A DNA stretch of 64,000 bases from Chloroflexota bacterium (GCA_020161265.1 JAIUOC010000002.1:62001-126000), one strand, 5' to 3'; positions 8,684-18,119 are shown, counted from the first letter of the stretch. Notes: generated by a model not told the origin, from the sequence alone. Numbers and translations are program-made.

Positions 8684-9406
8684 TCAACGGTTCGCTTTGG
8701 TATCACCAAACAACCGCTTGAGGATACGCGCTTTGGCCCAATCAGTCACGAAATACCGCGATGAACGCACATCACCGGCTCGCGTTTCTTTTTTTGCGAT
8801 GATATTTAAATCACATAATGTTTGGAAAATCGTCGCATTCCGAAATCTGATTTGAGAAACATCTCTGTCATATTCGACGGAATCAAACAGTACAAAGAGG
8901 CCTAATTTATCTAACCCATTAATAAAATCAATTCCCTTCTTTTTATTAACGAGTCTTGTTATGCCATACTTGAGTATCCGATAAACGCTATTAACAACGA
9001 CAACGACCGTTAAACCACCTGCAATAAACATCCCCCAGAGGATAGTCGCTTGATACCTATCCAGCGCAGGATCTAAATACAAGATACTCCCACAGCTGAT
9101 GATACTGAAAAGACTAATTTTCAGTGACCGTCCATGGTTACGCATGAACGCAGCCAAAAACGGTATCCGACTATTAACAAGTCTTGTTTCGCCATGGCGT
9201 AGGAGACGATGAACGATCGTGACACAGACAACGACCGTTAAACCAACCGCAATACATATTCCCCAGAGGATAGTCGCTTGATACAGATCCAGCGAGGGAT
9301 GTCCATACAAAATACTCCCACAGATGACGATAGTGAAAAGACTGACTTTCAGTGACCGTTCATAGTTGCTCATGAACGCCGTCAAAAACGGTATCCTATC
9401 ACGCAT
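8684..9406 (-). CDS. Membrane protein made by tandem duplication, with C-terminal helical domain
   Basis: A 240-residue protein of no recognised family. Residues 4-79 and 80-155 are two copies of a 76-residue unit, each starting RIPFL.AFM and containing a hydrophobic hairpin (two helices, around SLFTIV and LTVVV), so four membrane segments in total. The last 85 residues are soluble and contain NGLDKLGLFVLFDSVEYD and a winged-helix-like stretch (LCDLNIIAKKETRAGDVRSSRYFVT), possibly DNA-binding or regulatory. GGAGGA lies six bases before the ATG at 9406. It lies in an accessory patch beside a dead gene, which suggests horizontal origin. Confidence 0.6.
   Translation of the reverse strand: MRDRIPFLTAFMSNYERSLKVSLFTIVICGSILYGHPSLDLYQATILWGICIAVGLTVVVCVTIVHRLLRHGETRLVNSRIPFLAAFMRNHGRSLKISLFSIISCGSILYLDPALDRYQATILWGMFIAGGLTVVVVVNSVYRILKYGITRLVNKKKGIDFINGLDKLGLFVLFDSVEYDRDVSQIRFRNATIFQTLCDLNIIAKKETRAGDVRSSRYFVTDWAKARILKRLFGDTKANR
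8942..9397 (-). repeat. 228-bp tandem duplication inside a gene
   Basis: Two direct copies, 9170-9397 and 8942-9169, are offset by exactly 228 bases (76 codons). Long identical blocks remain, for example CAACGACCGTTAAACCA at 9001 and 9229, so the duplication is visible at the DNA level and fairly recent, or maintained by gene conversion. Confidence 0.85.
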
Positions 9407-9683
9407 CGATGCTCCTCCAGAAACAACGCCCAACCCCACAATGTTTCCATCCAGCCGCACCATGATGCGTTTTAGGGCATAAGCATACCCAACAATGATG
9501 CTTAGGAAAGTATACGACTGATTATTGTCCAATGAGTGATCCAACGATACCACTATTATGCCTCAAAAAGTGCCACACGCGCAGACGTAGCGAACAAAAA
9601 GACCATTGTTTCATGATCGTGCGCTCGACTGCGGAAAACGGGGGTTTCAGCCTAGCCATCATTAAGCACGTCCGTTCGCTGCA

Positions 9684-9941
9684 CTATTTCAGGGCCAGCT
9701 GTGCTCCATCCGTGGGAGGATCAGCCATGCGCTCTAAATCGGCCTCAGGATAGTACTTTGCCACCTTCCGAAACAGCACGCTTTTCCCACGCTCAATCGA
9801 ATAGTAGTAGTAATATTGGCCTTTATGATGCCAAGCACAGCTGACAATAATCCCCTCGTGTGGAGTCCGATTCTGTGCGTTCAGCCGTACCCGAACGCGA
9901 TCAGCAACCGAAAACTGGGGTTGTGGGAATCCAGCATCCAT
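9684..9941 (-). CDS. Small SH3/KOW-like hypothetical protein
   Basis: An 85-residue protein with a good ribosome site (AGGAGG, eight bases before the ATG). Residues 10-65 look like a small beta-barrel: FSVADRVRVRL, then EGIIVSCAWHHKGQYYYYYSIERG, then a short C-terminal DLERM segment. This pattern recalls SH3-like or KOW-like barrels found in small DNA- or RNA-linked proteins, but no family is recognised with confidence. It lies directly downstream of the broken pRiA4b ORF-3 gene. Confidence 0.55.
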   Translation of the reverse strand: MDAGFPQPQFSVADRVRVRLNAQNRTPHEGIIVSCAWHHKGQYYYYYSIERGKSVLFRKVAKYYPEADLERMADPPTDGAQLALK

Positions 9942-10176
9942 CCCTGATCCTCCTGATACCGTGGGAACCCTTCACGCATCTGCGTAGAGACGAATAGTCA
10001 TCGCCAAAGATACTAAATCGATGCAAATGACAATCTTCCCACTCGAAGGCGATCTGAATGTAGGTGTACAGCTCATCTAAGGTGGTATTACTCTTAACCA
10101 CCAGCCGCCGTCAAATACGCGGCGTGACATCTTCAATCGTGATGACAAGCTGATAGACACACGGCAAGGCGGTGGC
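9901..10176 (-). pseudogene. Remnant of a plasmid pRiA4b ORF-3 family gene
   Basis: The family pattern is clear: VYQLVITIEDVTPRI, then a stop codon (TGA, 10111-10113) exactly where the conserved Trp of the I-W-R-R motif should be. In the same frame RRLVVKSNTTLDELYTYIQ and FEWEDCHLHRF follow. After FGDDYSS the frame loses resemblance to the family and ends near 9901, so the C-terminal two thirds is missing or frameshifted. A TGG to TGA change plus truncation makes it a dead gene. The family is common on plasmids and mobile DNA, which supports an acquired origin for the surrounding patch. Confidence 0.75.
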
Positions 10177-10535
10177 GCTGCTCGGTACAAGAGGTCGATG
10201 CTCGCCCACATACGCGAGCATCGCTGACAATGGCAGAATGATTTGTTGGATAATCAATCATTGCTAGGCCTGCGGGCTAGACCAACGCATCCCATGCCAG
10301 CAAGCTCGCTCGTTCATTGGGGGCAAGCATCAATCGGTGATACATACACACGACATGGCAGCGTAATCGCGCTGCCGTGTCGCGTGCTGGCGGCGTGCCG
10401 CCCACGATCCTGCTACGATGTTTTGTTTTATCGAAAACGCCGCTTGACAATCATCATGGTATCTCTCTAATAACATCCCAAGCCCGAATCGCTAACCTGA
10501 TCCCTCATCCCTGACCCCTGATCCCTAAAACAACT
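10177..10535. other. Gene-free, hairpin-rich stretch
   Basis: No gene is supported. Two strong stems stand out: GATGCTCGC (10197-10205) with GCGAGCATC (10214-10222), and a 13-bp stem with one G-T pair (10351-10363 with 10370-10382, loop TAATCG). Near 10498-10530 there is low-complexity filler of the type TGATCCCTCATCCCTGACCCCTGATCCC, an inverted relative of the sequence just after rdgB. The region may be decayed mobile DNA. Confidence 0.4.
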
Positions 10536-11657
10536 CTACTGCGATTTAACCGCCGACCAAACATCGGAGAAGGCCGTAGCATTTTGGCCTTTGCGCAACC
10601 AATCGAGCCGTTTGCGATCTTCAGCGCTCGGCTTGATCTTGGGATACACAGCCTTAAGTTCTTCACCGATCAATGGTTCGCCTTTGACGTTGGGAGTTAA
10701 CGCACCAGTAAAATCGGCAACTTTGGCGGCAATTTCTGGCCGATTCATAAAATCAATAAACACTTCGGCAGTATATTGGTTGGGCGTGCCAGCCACAATC
10801 GCCATAGTGTCTTGCCAAATCACGCCGCCCTCTTGCGGAATCACCCACTCGATGTTTTCATTATCGATCATGGCCAAACCAGTGTAATTATTCCAGGATT
10901 GGGCCAAAACGACTTCACCCGAAGCCAAATCTTGATAAACATTATCGCTATTGTATTTAGCTAATAACGGTTTTTGCTCAATCAAGACTTTTTTGGCAGC
11001 TTCGAGATCAGCAGCATCACTGGAGTTGCGATCTTTGCCCAAGAACAGCATGGCCGCGCCAATTACCTCGCGCTCGTCGTTGAGCATGCTCACGCGACCT
11101 TTGTAGGCGCTCAATTGAGCAGTATCAAACAAAATTGACCAACTGGTTGGGGCTGGCGAAACTGCGGTTTTATCGTAGGCAATCCCCGTGGTTCCCCACA
11201 AGTATGGCACTGAAAATTCATTGTTTGGGTCGTAATACAAACCCATATTGGCTGGGTCGATATTGGCAATGTTGGGAATATTAGCCAAATCAATTTTGGC
11301 CAAATAGTTGCCCTCAGCCAACAACGCCACCATATAATCTGAAGGTTGAATCAAATCGTAGCCTGAATTGCCAGCGCGAATTTTGGCGGCCATTTCTTCG
11401 TTCGATGAATAGGTATCAACCGTAACCTTGACCCCAAACTCACTCTCAAACAGTTGTGGCACATCTTCGGGAACATACTCGCCCCACGCATAAATGCGCA
11501 AGGTTTTGCTCAATTTGCTGCGATCAACCGAGCCAGAATTCGAGCCAGTGGCCGTACCAGCAGGCGCAGTTGTCGGAACAGCGGTTGAGCTGGCTTCGCC
11601 ACAGGCCACCAACAAACTCAACACCATGAGCACCAGCCCAAAGCGACGTAGTTTCAT
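10536..11657 (-). CDS. potD: Spermidine/putrescine-binding lipoprotein PotD
   Basis: A 373-residue extracytoplasmic binding protein with a lipoprotein signal: charged start, hydrophobic core and lipobox LLVAC with Cys near residue 19, then a Ser/Thr/Gly-rich tether. The mature part starts LRIYAWGEYVPEDVPQLFE, typical of polyamine-binding proteins of solute-binding cluster D, and contains the LAQSWNNYTGLAM pocket segment. It is the last gene of a potA-potB-potC-potD operon. The ATG at 11657 has AAGGAG eight bases upstream. Related proteins bind thiamine or iron, so the exact ligand (spermidine or putrescine) is inference from gene order. Confidence 0.9.
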   Translation of the reverse strand: MKLRRFGLVLMVLSLLVACGEASSTAVPTTAPAGTATGSNSGSVDRSKLSKTLRIYAWGEYVPEDVPQLFESEFGVKVTVDTYSSNEEMAAKIRAGNSGYDLIQPSDYMVALLAEGNYLAKIDLANIPNIANIDPANMGLYYDPNNEFSVPYLWGTTGIAYDKTAVSPAPTSWSILFDTAQLSAYKGRVSMLNDEREVIGAAMLFLGKDRNSSDAADLEAAKKVLIEQKPLLAKYNSDNVYQDLASGEVVLAQSWNNYTGLAMIDNENIEWVIPQEGGVIWQDTMAIVAGTPNQYTAEVFIDFMNRPEIAAKVADFTGALTPNVKGEPLIGEELKAVYPKIKPSAEDRKRLDWLRKGQNATAFSDVWSAVKSQ

Positions 11658-11692
11658 CAATCAGACTCCTTAAAACACACTAGTAGCAATAA

Positions 11693-12571
11693 TTAGCCTT
11701 GGCGACGGCGTTGCATCCACAACGAAGCCACAACCAAGGTCGTTGAAGCAAGTAACATCAAACTTGAAATTGCATTAATCTCCGGCGAAATCGATTTTTT
11801 AATCCGCCCATAGACCTCGGTTGTCAAGGTGTTGACTCCTGGGCCACGGGTGAAAAAGGTCACCACAAAATCATCAAGCGAGAGAGTAAACGAGAGCAAT
11901 GCGCCGCCCAAAACCCCAGGCCCAATCAAGGGAAACTTGATGCGCCAAAAAGTTTGCCATGGCGTTGCGCCCAAATCGGCAGCAGCTTCTTCCAAGCGCC
12001 GATCAAAATTAGCCAAACTGGTGCCAACCACCACCGTCACAAACGAAATATTAAAGGCCACATGCGAGATAATCACCGTCCACAGGCCCATGGCCAAATT
12101 TAAGCCGATTAGCGCTTGAAATTGGCGAAAGGCCAAGGTAAAGAACCCTAAGAGCGAGACAGCCATCACCACATCAGGAATAATCACTGGCAGATACAGC
12201 GCAGTATCAAAGGTTTTGCGCCCCCACCAACCACGTTTTTCCAGCGCCAAGGCGGCCAAGGTGCCAATTGTGGTCGCAATCAAGGTCGAAGAGCCAGCAA
12301 TTTTAAGGCTCGTCCAGAGGGCATCGCCCAACCGAGCATCGGCAAATAGCTCGTTATACCATTGCAGCGTGAAGCCCTGCCATTGCGCCCCAACTTTGGC
12401 CGCGTTGAACGAAAACAACACCAGCACAATAATCGGCACATACAAGAAGGTATAGACGAAAATCGCATTCAGCGTTAGCGCCCATGTCCCCCAAGGCATG
12501 TGCCGTTTGGCAACTGGGCGCGAACGCCCGTGCTTGGTTTCGATGCGCTTATCAGCCAGGATTTTCGCCAT
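11693..12571 (-). CDS. potC: Polyamine ABC transporter permease PotC
   Basis: A 292-residue membrane protein with six predicted helices and the EAA loop that contacts the ATPase (EEAAADLGATPWQTFWRIKFPLIGPG). The length and order match PotC. Two adjacent ATG codons exist; the second (12571) is spaced better from GGGAGG. The gene overlaps the end of potB by 20 bases, indicating translational coupling. About 30 basic N-terminal residues precede the first helix. Confidence 0.92.
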   Translation of the reverse strand: MAKILADKRIETKHGRSRPVAKRHMPWGTWALTLNAIFVYTFLYVPIIVLVLFSFNAAKVGAQWQGFTLQWYNELFADARLGDALWTSLKIAGSSTLIATTIGTLAALALEKRGWWGRKTFDTALYLPVIIPDVVMAVSLLGFFTLAFRQFQALIGLNLAMGLWTVIISHVAFNISFVTVVVGTSLANFDRRLEEAAADLGATPWQTFWRIKFPLIGPGVLGGALLSFTLSLDDFVVTFFTRGPGVNTLTTEVYGRIKKSISPEINAISSLMLLASTTLVVASLWMQRRRQG

Positions 12572-13415
12572 CATTCACCTCCCGTGTGGCTTTGAAATAG
12601 AGCAAGATTGCGCCCAAGAGTAACAGCATAAAAATCATCGAAATCGCTGAGCCATAGGCCCAATTCGAGGCCGAACCAAATTGCAAACTCAAGGTATTAC
12701 CAACCATATTCACGCTCGTGCCGCCCAAAATATCTGAGACGGCGAAGGTGCCAACGGTTGGCACAAACACCAAAATTGAGCCAGCCGTAATGCCTGGCAA
12801 GGTTTGGGGCAAGAGCACACGCCAAAATGTTTGAAATCGCCCAGCGCCTAAATCGCGGGCAGCCTCAAGTTGCACCCAATCAAAGCGTTCGAGCGCCGCA
12901 TACAAAGGCAAAATCATATACGGCAATTCGCCATAGATTAGCGCCATAATCACCGCACTGGGGCTATTGATAATTTGCAATGGCCCTAGATCAAATTGGC
13001 CTAAAAAGCGATTGAGCACGCCATTATTGCCAAGCAACACTTTCCATGCGTAAATCCGCACCAGAAAGTTCGTCCAAAAGGGAATCATAACCGCAAGCAC
13101 CAACACGCCACGAATTTTGGGGCTACGGGTTGCCATAAAAAAGGCCAAGGGATAACTGACCACTAAGGTGATCGCAGTTACCACCAGGGCAATCCAAGTC
13201 GAAAGCCAGAGCGTGCGCCAAAACGCACCATCAGCAAACAGCTTTTGATAGTTGGCCAGCGACCAATTCCAGAGCACCGTGCCATCGTCGGCGCGGCCTT
13301 GAAATGAATAAATTAAAATGAGCACCAAGGGAGCCAAAAAGAAGAAGCCCAGCCAAATCAGGGCAGGCGAGGCTTGCAACCAGGCACGGCGTTGCTCAGT
13401 TCGTGCATTATACAT
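12552..13415 (-). CDS. potB: Polyamine ABC transporter permease PotB
   Basis: A 287-residue permease with six helices and an EAA loop (LEAARDLGAGRFQTFWRVLLPQTLPG). It pairs with PotC to form the membrane channel. The start is uncertain: ATG 13415 follows GGGGGA by only three bases, while an upstream TTG at 13448 would add eleven residues without a ribosome site. It lies 58 bases downstream of potA. Confidence 0.9.
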   Translation of the reverse strand: MYNARTEQRRAWLQASPALIWLGFFFLAPLVLILIYSFQGRADDGTVLWNWSLANYQKLFADGAFWRTLWLSTWIALVVTAITLVVSYPLAFFMATRSPKIRGVLVLAVMIPFWTNFLVRIYAWKVLLGNNGVLNRFLGQFDLGPLQIINSPSAVIMALIYGELPYMILPLYAALERFDWVQLEAARDLGAGRFQTFWRVLLPQTLPGITAGSILVFVPTVGTFAVSDILGGTSVNMVGNTLSLQFGSASNWAYGSAISMIFMLLLLGAILLYFKATREVNDGENPG

Positions 13416-13473
13416 AGTTCCCCCATGGATGTTGTTTGGGTTGCCCAAACCAACAAACCTGAGCAGAGTACAA

Positions 13474-14574
13474 TTAACGTTCGAGAATGAGGCTATTTTG
13501 AGTGGCCCATGTCACATACACTGGGTCGCCAGCAGTATAATATTGGTTTGGATCAAGCGTCGAAACGGTGTTGGCTTCCCATACATCAAACGGCGAACCA
13601 TCAGGCAAACGCACAATAATCCGCGTATCAGAGCCAATATAGGCGACACGCTCAACAATCGCAGCAAATACATTTGTACCTTGGGGCTGTTGGCCTTCAA
13701 CCAATCGGACTTTCTCAGGCCGGACGGCCAGCACCGCATGATCGCCAGCAGCAACCGGAAACATGCCAGTACCCACCACCCGCACACCGCCGTCAGTCTC
13801 CAAAGTTACCGCGCCGTTTTCAACCGCCAGCACCGTACCATCAATAAAATTGCATTCACCAATAAAATCGGCGACAAACCGCGTTTTGGGGCGTTCATAA
13901 ATTTCGGTAGGCTGGCCGACTTGCAGCACCTTGCCCAGTTCCATCACCGCAATCCGGTCACTCATGGTCAAGGCTTCTTCTTGATCGTGGGTGACAAAGA
14001 TAAAGGTAATGCCCAAGCGCTGCTGAATGCTCTTGAGTTCCAATTGCATTTCTTTGCGCAGCTTCAAATCAAGCGCGGCCAAGGGTTCGTCGAGCAACAA
14101 AACTTCTGGCTCATTGATCAAGGCGCGAGCTAAGGCAACCCGTTGTTGCTGACCACCAGAAAGTTGCTTCGGGCGACGATCGCCAAATGTGCCAAGTTGC
14201 ACCATATCCAAGGCTTGCTTCACCCGCGTGGCAATATCGGCCTTGTTGATATTTTTCATGTGCAAGCCAAAGGCCACGTTTTCGGCCACCGACATATGGG
14301 GAAATAGCGCATAACTCTGAAAAACCGTATTGACATCACGGCGATTGGCTGGGGTTTCGCCCATCAACACACCTTCAATATAAATGTCGCCACTACTGGG
14401 GTTTTCAAAGCCAGCGATCATGCGAAGTAATGTGGTTTTACCACAGCCAGAGGGGCCAAGCAGCGAAAAAAATTCACCGTCCGCGATCTTTAACGAAATA
14501 TCACGAACGGCTACGCTGCCGCGAAATTCTTTAGTTACGTGGTCGAGTTCCACCGCCCAAGTGGGTGTGTTCAT
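13474..14574 (-). CDS. potA: Polyamine ABC transporter ATPase PotA
   Basis: A 366-residue ATPase. Walker A GPSGCGKTTL (about 39-48), signature LSGGQQQRVALARAL, Walker B LLLDEPLAALD, then a C-terminal TOBE domain (about 245-360) that senses substrate or regulates. The length and TOBE domain fit PotA. It is the first gene of the operon; AAGGAGG lies 13 bases before the ATG, which is rather far. A proximal promoter was not identified in the 130-base gap upstream. Confidence 0.93.
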   Translation of the reverse strand: MNTPTWAVELDHVTKEFRGSVAVRDISLKIADGEFFSLLGPSGCGKTTLLRMIAGFENPSSGDIYIEGVLMGETPANRRDVNTVFQSYALFPHMSVAENVAFGLHMKNINKADIATRVKQALDMVQLGTFGDRRPKQLSGGQQQRVALARALINEPEVLLLDEPLAALDLKLRKEMQLELKSIQQRLGITFIFVTHDQEEALTMSDRIAVMELGKVLQVGQPTEIYERPKTRFVADFIGECNFIDGTVLAVENGAVTLETDGGVRVVGTGMFPVAAGDHAVLAVRPEKVRLVEGQQPQGTNVFAAIVERVAYIGSDTRIIVRLPDGSPFDVWEANTVSTLDPNQYYTAGDPVYVTWATQNSLILER

Positions 14575-14705
14575 TGCAGTGCCTGCCTCCTTAGTGCGCG
14601 AACCAACCCGCCTGAATCATGCACAATGCATACCATTTGGATGCTGAATTATACACTGTTTTTATCCTATTCTAGATCTAGGGTAGCTTGGTGCACCTCA
14701 GGGCT

Positions 14706-15644
14706 TTACTTGGCAACACCATTAACAATCTGCCAAAAATGTTGCTCAAAAGAGGTTCGATCAACTCCAATGCACACATCAACTAAGGTTCCATCAGCAG
14801 CTTCGACCAAACGGCCTTGCTCAGCACCCGCCGTTTCAACAACCTTTAAGAGCATTGGTTGATATTGCACTAACTCAGGATGCACCGCCACAAACGCCGC
14901 TAGTGGGTCCCAAAAATACAATCCATGCTTAGGCGAAAGTTTTCGCATCCGCTCCAAGATCTGTTTGATATGTGCAGCAATCGCTGTGTTGGGGGTTGAC
15001 TCAATCAATTCAAAAAAGCTGGTTCCGACAGGCACGCTATTGGTCACATCCAACGGAACCAAGGTGATTGGCAGGCCTGATTCCAGTACAAGCCGCGTGG
15101 CATACGGGTCGATATAGATATTCCATTCAGCCGTCAGATTATTCGTGCGAATGATGCTATCAATATTGCCAGCCACATGCACCGCTCCACCCATAATCAC
15201 CAACCGCTCGATCCGCGCGGCAATTGTGGGGTAAAGTTGCAATAATTCGCCAATATTGGTCAAAGGGCCAATGCAAAGCAGGGTGATTGGCTGCTCACTA
15301 CCTAATAATTGTTGCAGCAGCAGATCAAGTGCTGATAACGTTTGGGCTTGTCGCACTTTAGGCACGGGCAGCAACAAGCCCACATCCATGGCCCAACGCA
15401 AATACCAAGGAAAGCGGTTATTGCCGCGTAATGGTCGCTTACGCCCCGCCCCAACCGGCACAGCCGCATGCCCAGCCAAGCGCAACAAGCCATGAGCACG
15501 CTTGATTGCAGGATTAGCATGCGCCTCACCTGTCGCTGCAACGGTAATCGCCAATAAATCAATTGCAGGATGACATGCCACATAGCCTAAAGCCAACCAA
15601 TCATCAATTGCAAGATCGCTATCAACAATTAAGCGTAATCCCAC
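14706..15644 (-). CDS. Nucleoside hydrolase (IUNH family)
   Basis: A 312-residue hydrolase that splits nucleosides into base and ribose for salvage. The N-terminal calcium-binding motif DSDLAIDDWLAL corresponds to the family DTDPGxDDxxA, with Pro-Gly replaced by Leu-Ala, a modest divergence. The IMGGAVHVAGN and EWNIYIDPYA motifs are present, as is the late WDPLAAFVAVHPE segment that carries the last conserved Asp. I chose the GTG at 15644 because AGGAG lies eight bases upstream and it gives the usual short N-terminus; an ATG at 15689 would add 15 residues. Base preference cannot be predicted. Confidence 0.85.
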   Translation of the reverse strand: MGLRLIVDSDLAIDDWLALGYVACHPAIDLLAITVAATGEAHANPAIKRAHGLLRLAGHAAVPVGAGRKRPLRGNNRFPWYLRWAMDVGLLLPVPKVRQAQTLSALDLLLQQLLGSEQPITLLCIGPLTNIGELLQLYPTIAARIERLVIMGGAVHVAGNIDSIIRTNNLTAEWNIYIDPYATRLVLESGLPITLVPLDVTNSVPVGTSFFELIESTPNTAIAAHIKQILERMRKLSPKHGLYFWDPLAAFVAVHPELVQYQPMLLKVVETAGAEQGRLVEAADGTLVDVCIGVDRTSFEQHFWQIVNGVAK

Positions 15645-15761
15645 AGCGCTGACTCCTGACTGAGCATTCCTCACCTCTAGCATTTTCATACTATGGCAGA
15701 CGAATTGGCTAGAGGTGAGAAACCAGAGGATAACTCGTTCATCGTTGCGCGATGGTCGGCC

Positions 15762-18119
15762 TTACAACTGCACCTCAAGCGTGTGGGCCAAGCCATCGTC
15801 AGCAAAACTCACGGTTGTCGCGCCTTCGGCGTAGACCCATTCGATTGCATTCGTATCAAACAAAACTGCTTTGGGCGGCAACGAATGCAGATTCACCACG
15901 ATCGTGCGCGGGGCAGGTTGCCAAGCACCTTGACGGGCAGCAACTATCAACCTAATTGCTTGCTCAGTTTCAACACAGCTAAACATTGTGGTCGCTGCTT
16001 GGCCCTGTTCATAATCGAACGAGATGCCATCGTCCTCGTAGAGCGTCCATTCGCTTGTGCCGCTAGGGTAAACATCAAGGGTTAAAGGATCAAGCGGGGC
16101 TTCACTAGTGTAGTTGAGCACTGGGCCGAGGGTCAAAATCGCCCCACCTCGCACATACAGCGGCAAACGTTCAAGCGGCGCATGCACCAAAATATGCTGC
16201 GAACCCTTGATTCGCTCACCCGTCCACCAATCGTACCACTCACCAGCTGGCAAATAAACCGAGCGATACTCAGCTCCAGGCCGTACAATCGGTGCAAGCA
16301 TTAATTGCGGGCCACACAAAACCTGATCATGTAAGGCGTGCGTGGTCGGATCAGTTGCAAATTCATATACCAATGGCCGAATAATTGGCGCACCTGTGGT
16401 TGAAGCCTGATAAAACAAACTATACAAATAGGGCAATAAACGATAGCGCAAACTAAGGTAAGTCCGCGCAATCGCTTCGGTACGTTCGCCAAACGCCCAC
16501 GGCTCAGCTGGACGTGTACCTGAACATGAGTGCCCACGGCAAAATGGTAAAAATGCCCCAACTTGAACCCAACGTGCCCATAATTCCGGCGAAGCATTGC
16601 CAAAAAATCCGCCAATATCCACGCCAACAAACGGAATTCCTGAAAGCCCCAAGTTGGCAATTTGTGGCAACATCATTTCTAAATGTTCCCACAATGCCGA
16701 ATTATCGCCAGTCCAGAGGGTTGCCCACCGTGATAAGCCAGCAAAACCTGAGCGAGTTAATACAAATGGTCGCTCATTCGGGCGCAATTGACGTAAACCT
16801 TCATAGGTTGAGCGAGCCATTAACAAACCATACAAATTATGCACTTCGGCGTGAGTTACACGCTCATCGGCAGATCCTTGCGGAGCATTCAGATCGATCG
16901 TACCCCCATTGCCACCACCTTCGCTAAAAGGTCGGTCAAACACGGTTGGTTCATTCATATCATCCCAAATGCCGCGTACTCCAGCATCGATTAAGCTTTT
17001 ATGTAAATTTCCCCACCATTCACGCACATCAGCCCGCGTAAAATCAGCAAATGCGCTATCATCAGGCCAAACATAGCCACTGAATAACGTCCCATCAGCT
17101 CGCTTAATAAAATAATCGTTGGCGATTCCTTCGGCAAATACTACATAATTTGGGTCAGTTTTGACTCCAGGATCGATGATTGTTACCACATTAAAGCCAT
17201 CGCGAGCCAAATTTTGCAATAATTGGGTTGGCTGGGCAAAACGTTCAGGATGCCAAGTAAAAACCCGATAACCATCCATATAATCAATATCAAAATGAAT
17301 CGCATCGCAAGGAATATTACGAGCACGTAATTCATCAGCAATTGCCTGCATCGTCATACTTGAATCGTAGCCCCAGCGACTTTGATGATAACCAAGCGCC
17401 CAATAGGCCGGTAAGGGCATTGCTCCCAATAATTCACGCCAAGTAGCGGTAATTTCGGCAGGTGTTGTACCCAAAACCACATAATAATCGAGATCTGGGC
17501 CTTGCGTTTTTAAGCTCAACAATGCAGCATCAGCCGCCCCAACATCAATACTTGAGCGAAATGATGTATTGAAAAACACGCCATAGCAAAGATTAGGCTG
17601 CAATCCCATAAAAACTGGCATCGTCGCATACATATTATCAATGCGTGGACTATGGTGCGGTTCGGGATCGAGTGTCCAATTTAAAAAATGCTGACCTGTT
17701 TTTTCAAGCCAGCCAGTGCGTTCACCAAAACCATAAAAATGCTCAGAATTATAAATTTGCTTACTAACAACCCATCCATCGGCGTTGTAGCTTGCTGGCG
17801 TAACGTCACTAAAAAATGGCTGCTGATCCAGATTGTTAAATGTAATTCGGCCATCAGCATGTGCAACATTTACTTGTAGCTTTGTCGTCTCAATCCTGGT
17901 TGAATCTGAATTTTCTGAAACCGACCATACAAGTGCATCCCATGCATCATCAGCGCGATTAACCGCCCATGAACGCCGTGCTAATGGTGCATCATTACTA
18001 ATACAAACCCGAATAAGCTGTTCGCTACAGATGCTGATGCGAATTTGCTGATTTGCACGTTTAAACAAACAGCTACGGGCATCACGTTGATCAAGTGTAA
18101 ACATTGATGAATGTTCCAT
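15762..18119 (-). CDS. Glycoside hydrolase family 31 alpha-glucosidase
   Basis: A 785-residue enzyme. The order is N-terminal beta-sandwich (about 1-200), catalytic (beta/alpha)8 barrel (about 210-580) and two C-terminal beta domains. The nucleophile motif is GIWDDMNEP, and WALGYHQSRWGY and FVGVDIGGFFG are other GH31 hallmarks. No signal peptide is seen, so it is probably cytoplasmic and acts on alpha-linked glucose oligomers; some GH31 members are alpha-xylosidases or transglucosidases. The start at 18119 follows GGAGGA by six bases. It diverges from the AT-hook-like gene at 18263. Confidence 0.92.
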   Translation of the reverse strand: MEHSSMFTLDQRDARSCLFKRANQQIRISICSEQLIRVCISNDAPLARRSWAVNRADDAWDALVWSVSENSDSTRIETTKLQVNVAHADGRITFNNLDQQPFFSDVTPASYNADGWVVSKQIYNSEHFYGFGERTGWLEKTGQHFLNWTLDPEPHHSPRIDNMYATMPVFMGLQPNLCYGVFFNTSFRSSIDVGAADAALLSLKTQGPDLDYYVVLGTTPAEITATWRELLGAMPLPAYWALGYHQSRWGYDSSMTMQAIADELRARNIPCDAIHFDIDYMDGYRVFTWHPERFAQPTQLLQNLARDGFNVVTIIDPGVKTDPNYVVFAEGIANDYFIKRADGTLFSGYVWPDDSAFADFTRADVREWWGNLHKSLIDAGVRGIWDDMNEPTVFDRPFSEGGGNGGTIDLNAPQGSADERVTHAEVHNLYGLLMARSTYEGLRQLRPNERPFVLTRSGFAGLSRWATLWTGDNSALWEHLEMMLPQIANLGLSGIPFVGVDIGGFFGNASPELWARWVQVGAFLPFCRGHSCSGTRPAEPWAFGERTEAIARTYLSLRYRLLPYLYSLFYQASTTGAPIIRPLVYEFATDPTTHALHDQVLCGPQLMLAPIVRPGAEYRSVYLPAGEWYDWWTGERIKGSQHILVHAPLERLPLYVRGGAILTLGPVLNYTSEAPLDPLTLDVYPSGTSEWTLYEDDGISFDYEQGQAATTMFSCVETEQAIRLIVAARQGAWQPAPRTIVVNLHSLPPKAVLFDTNAIEWVYAEGATTVSFADDGLAHTLEVQL

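Noticed and set aside
8643..8855. A 70-codon plus-strand frame at the edge of the accessory patch
   Set aside because: It is antisense to the end of the duplicated membrane protein gene and has no ribosome site or recognised pattern.
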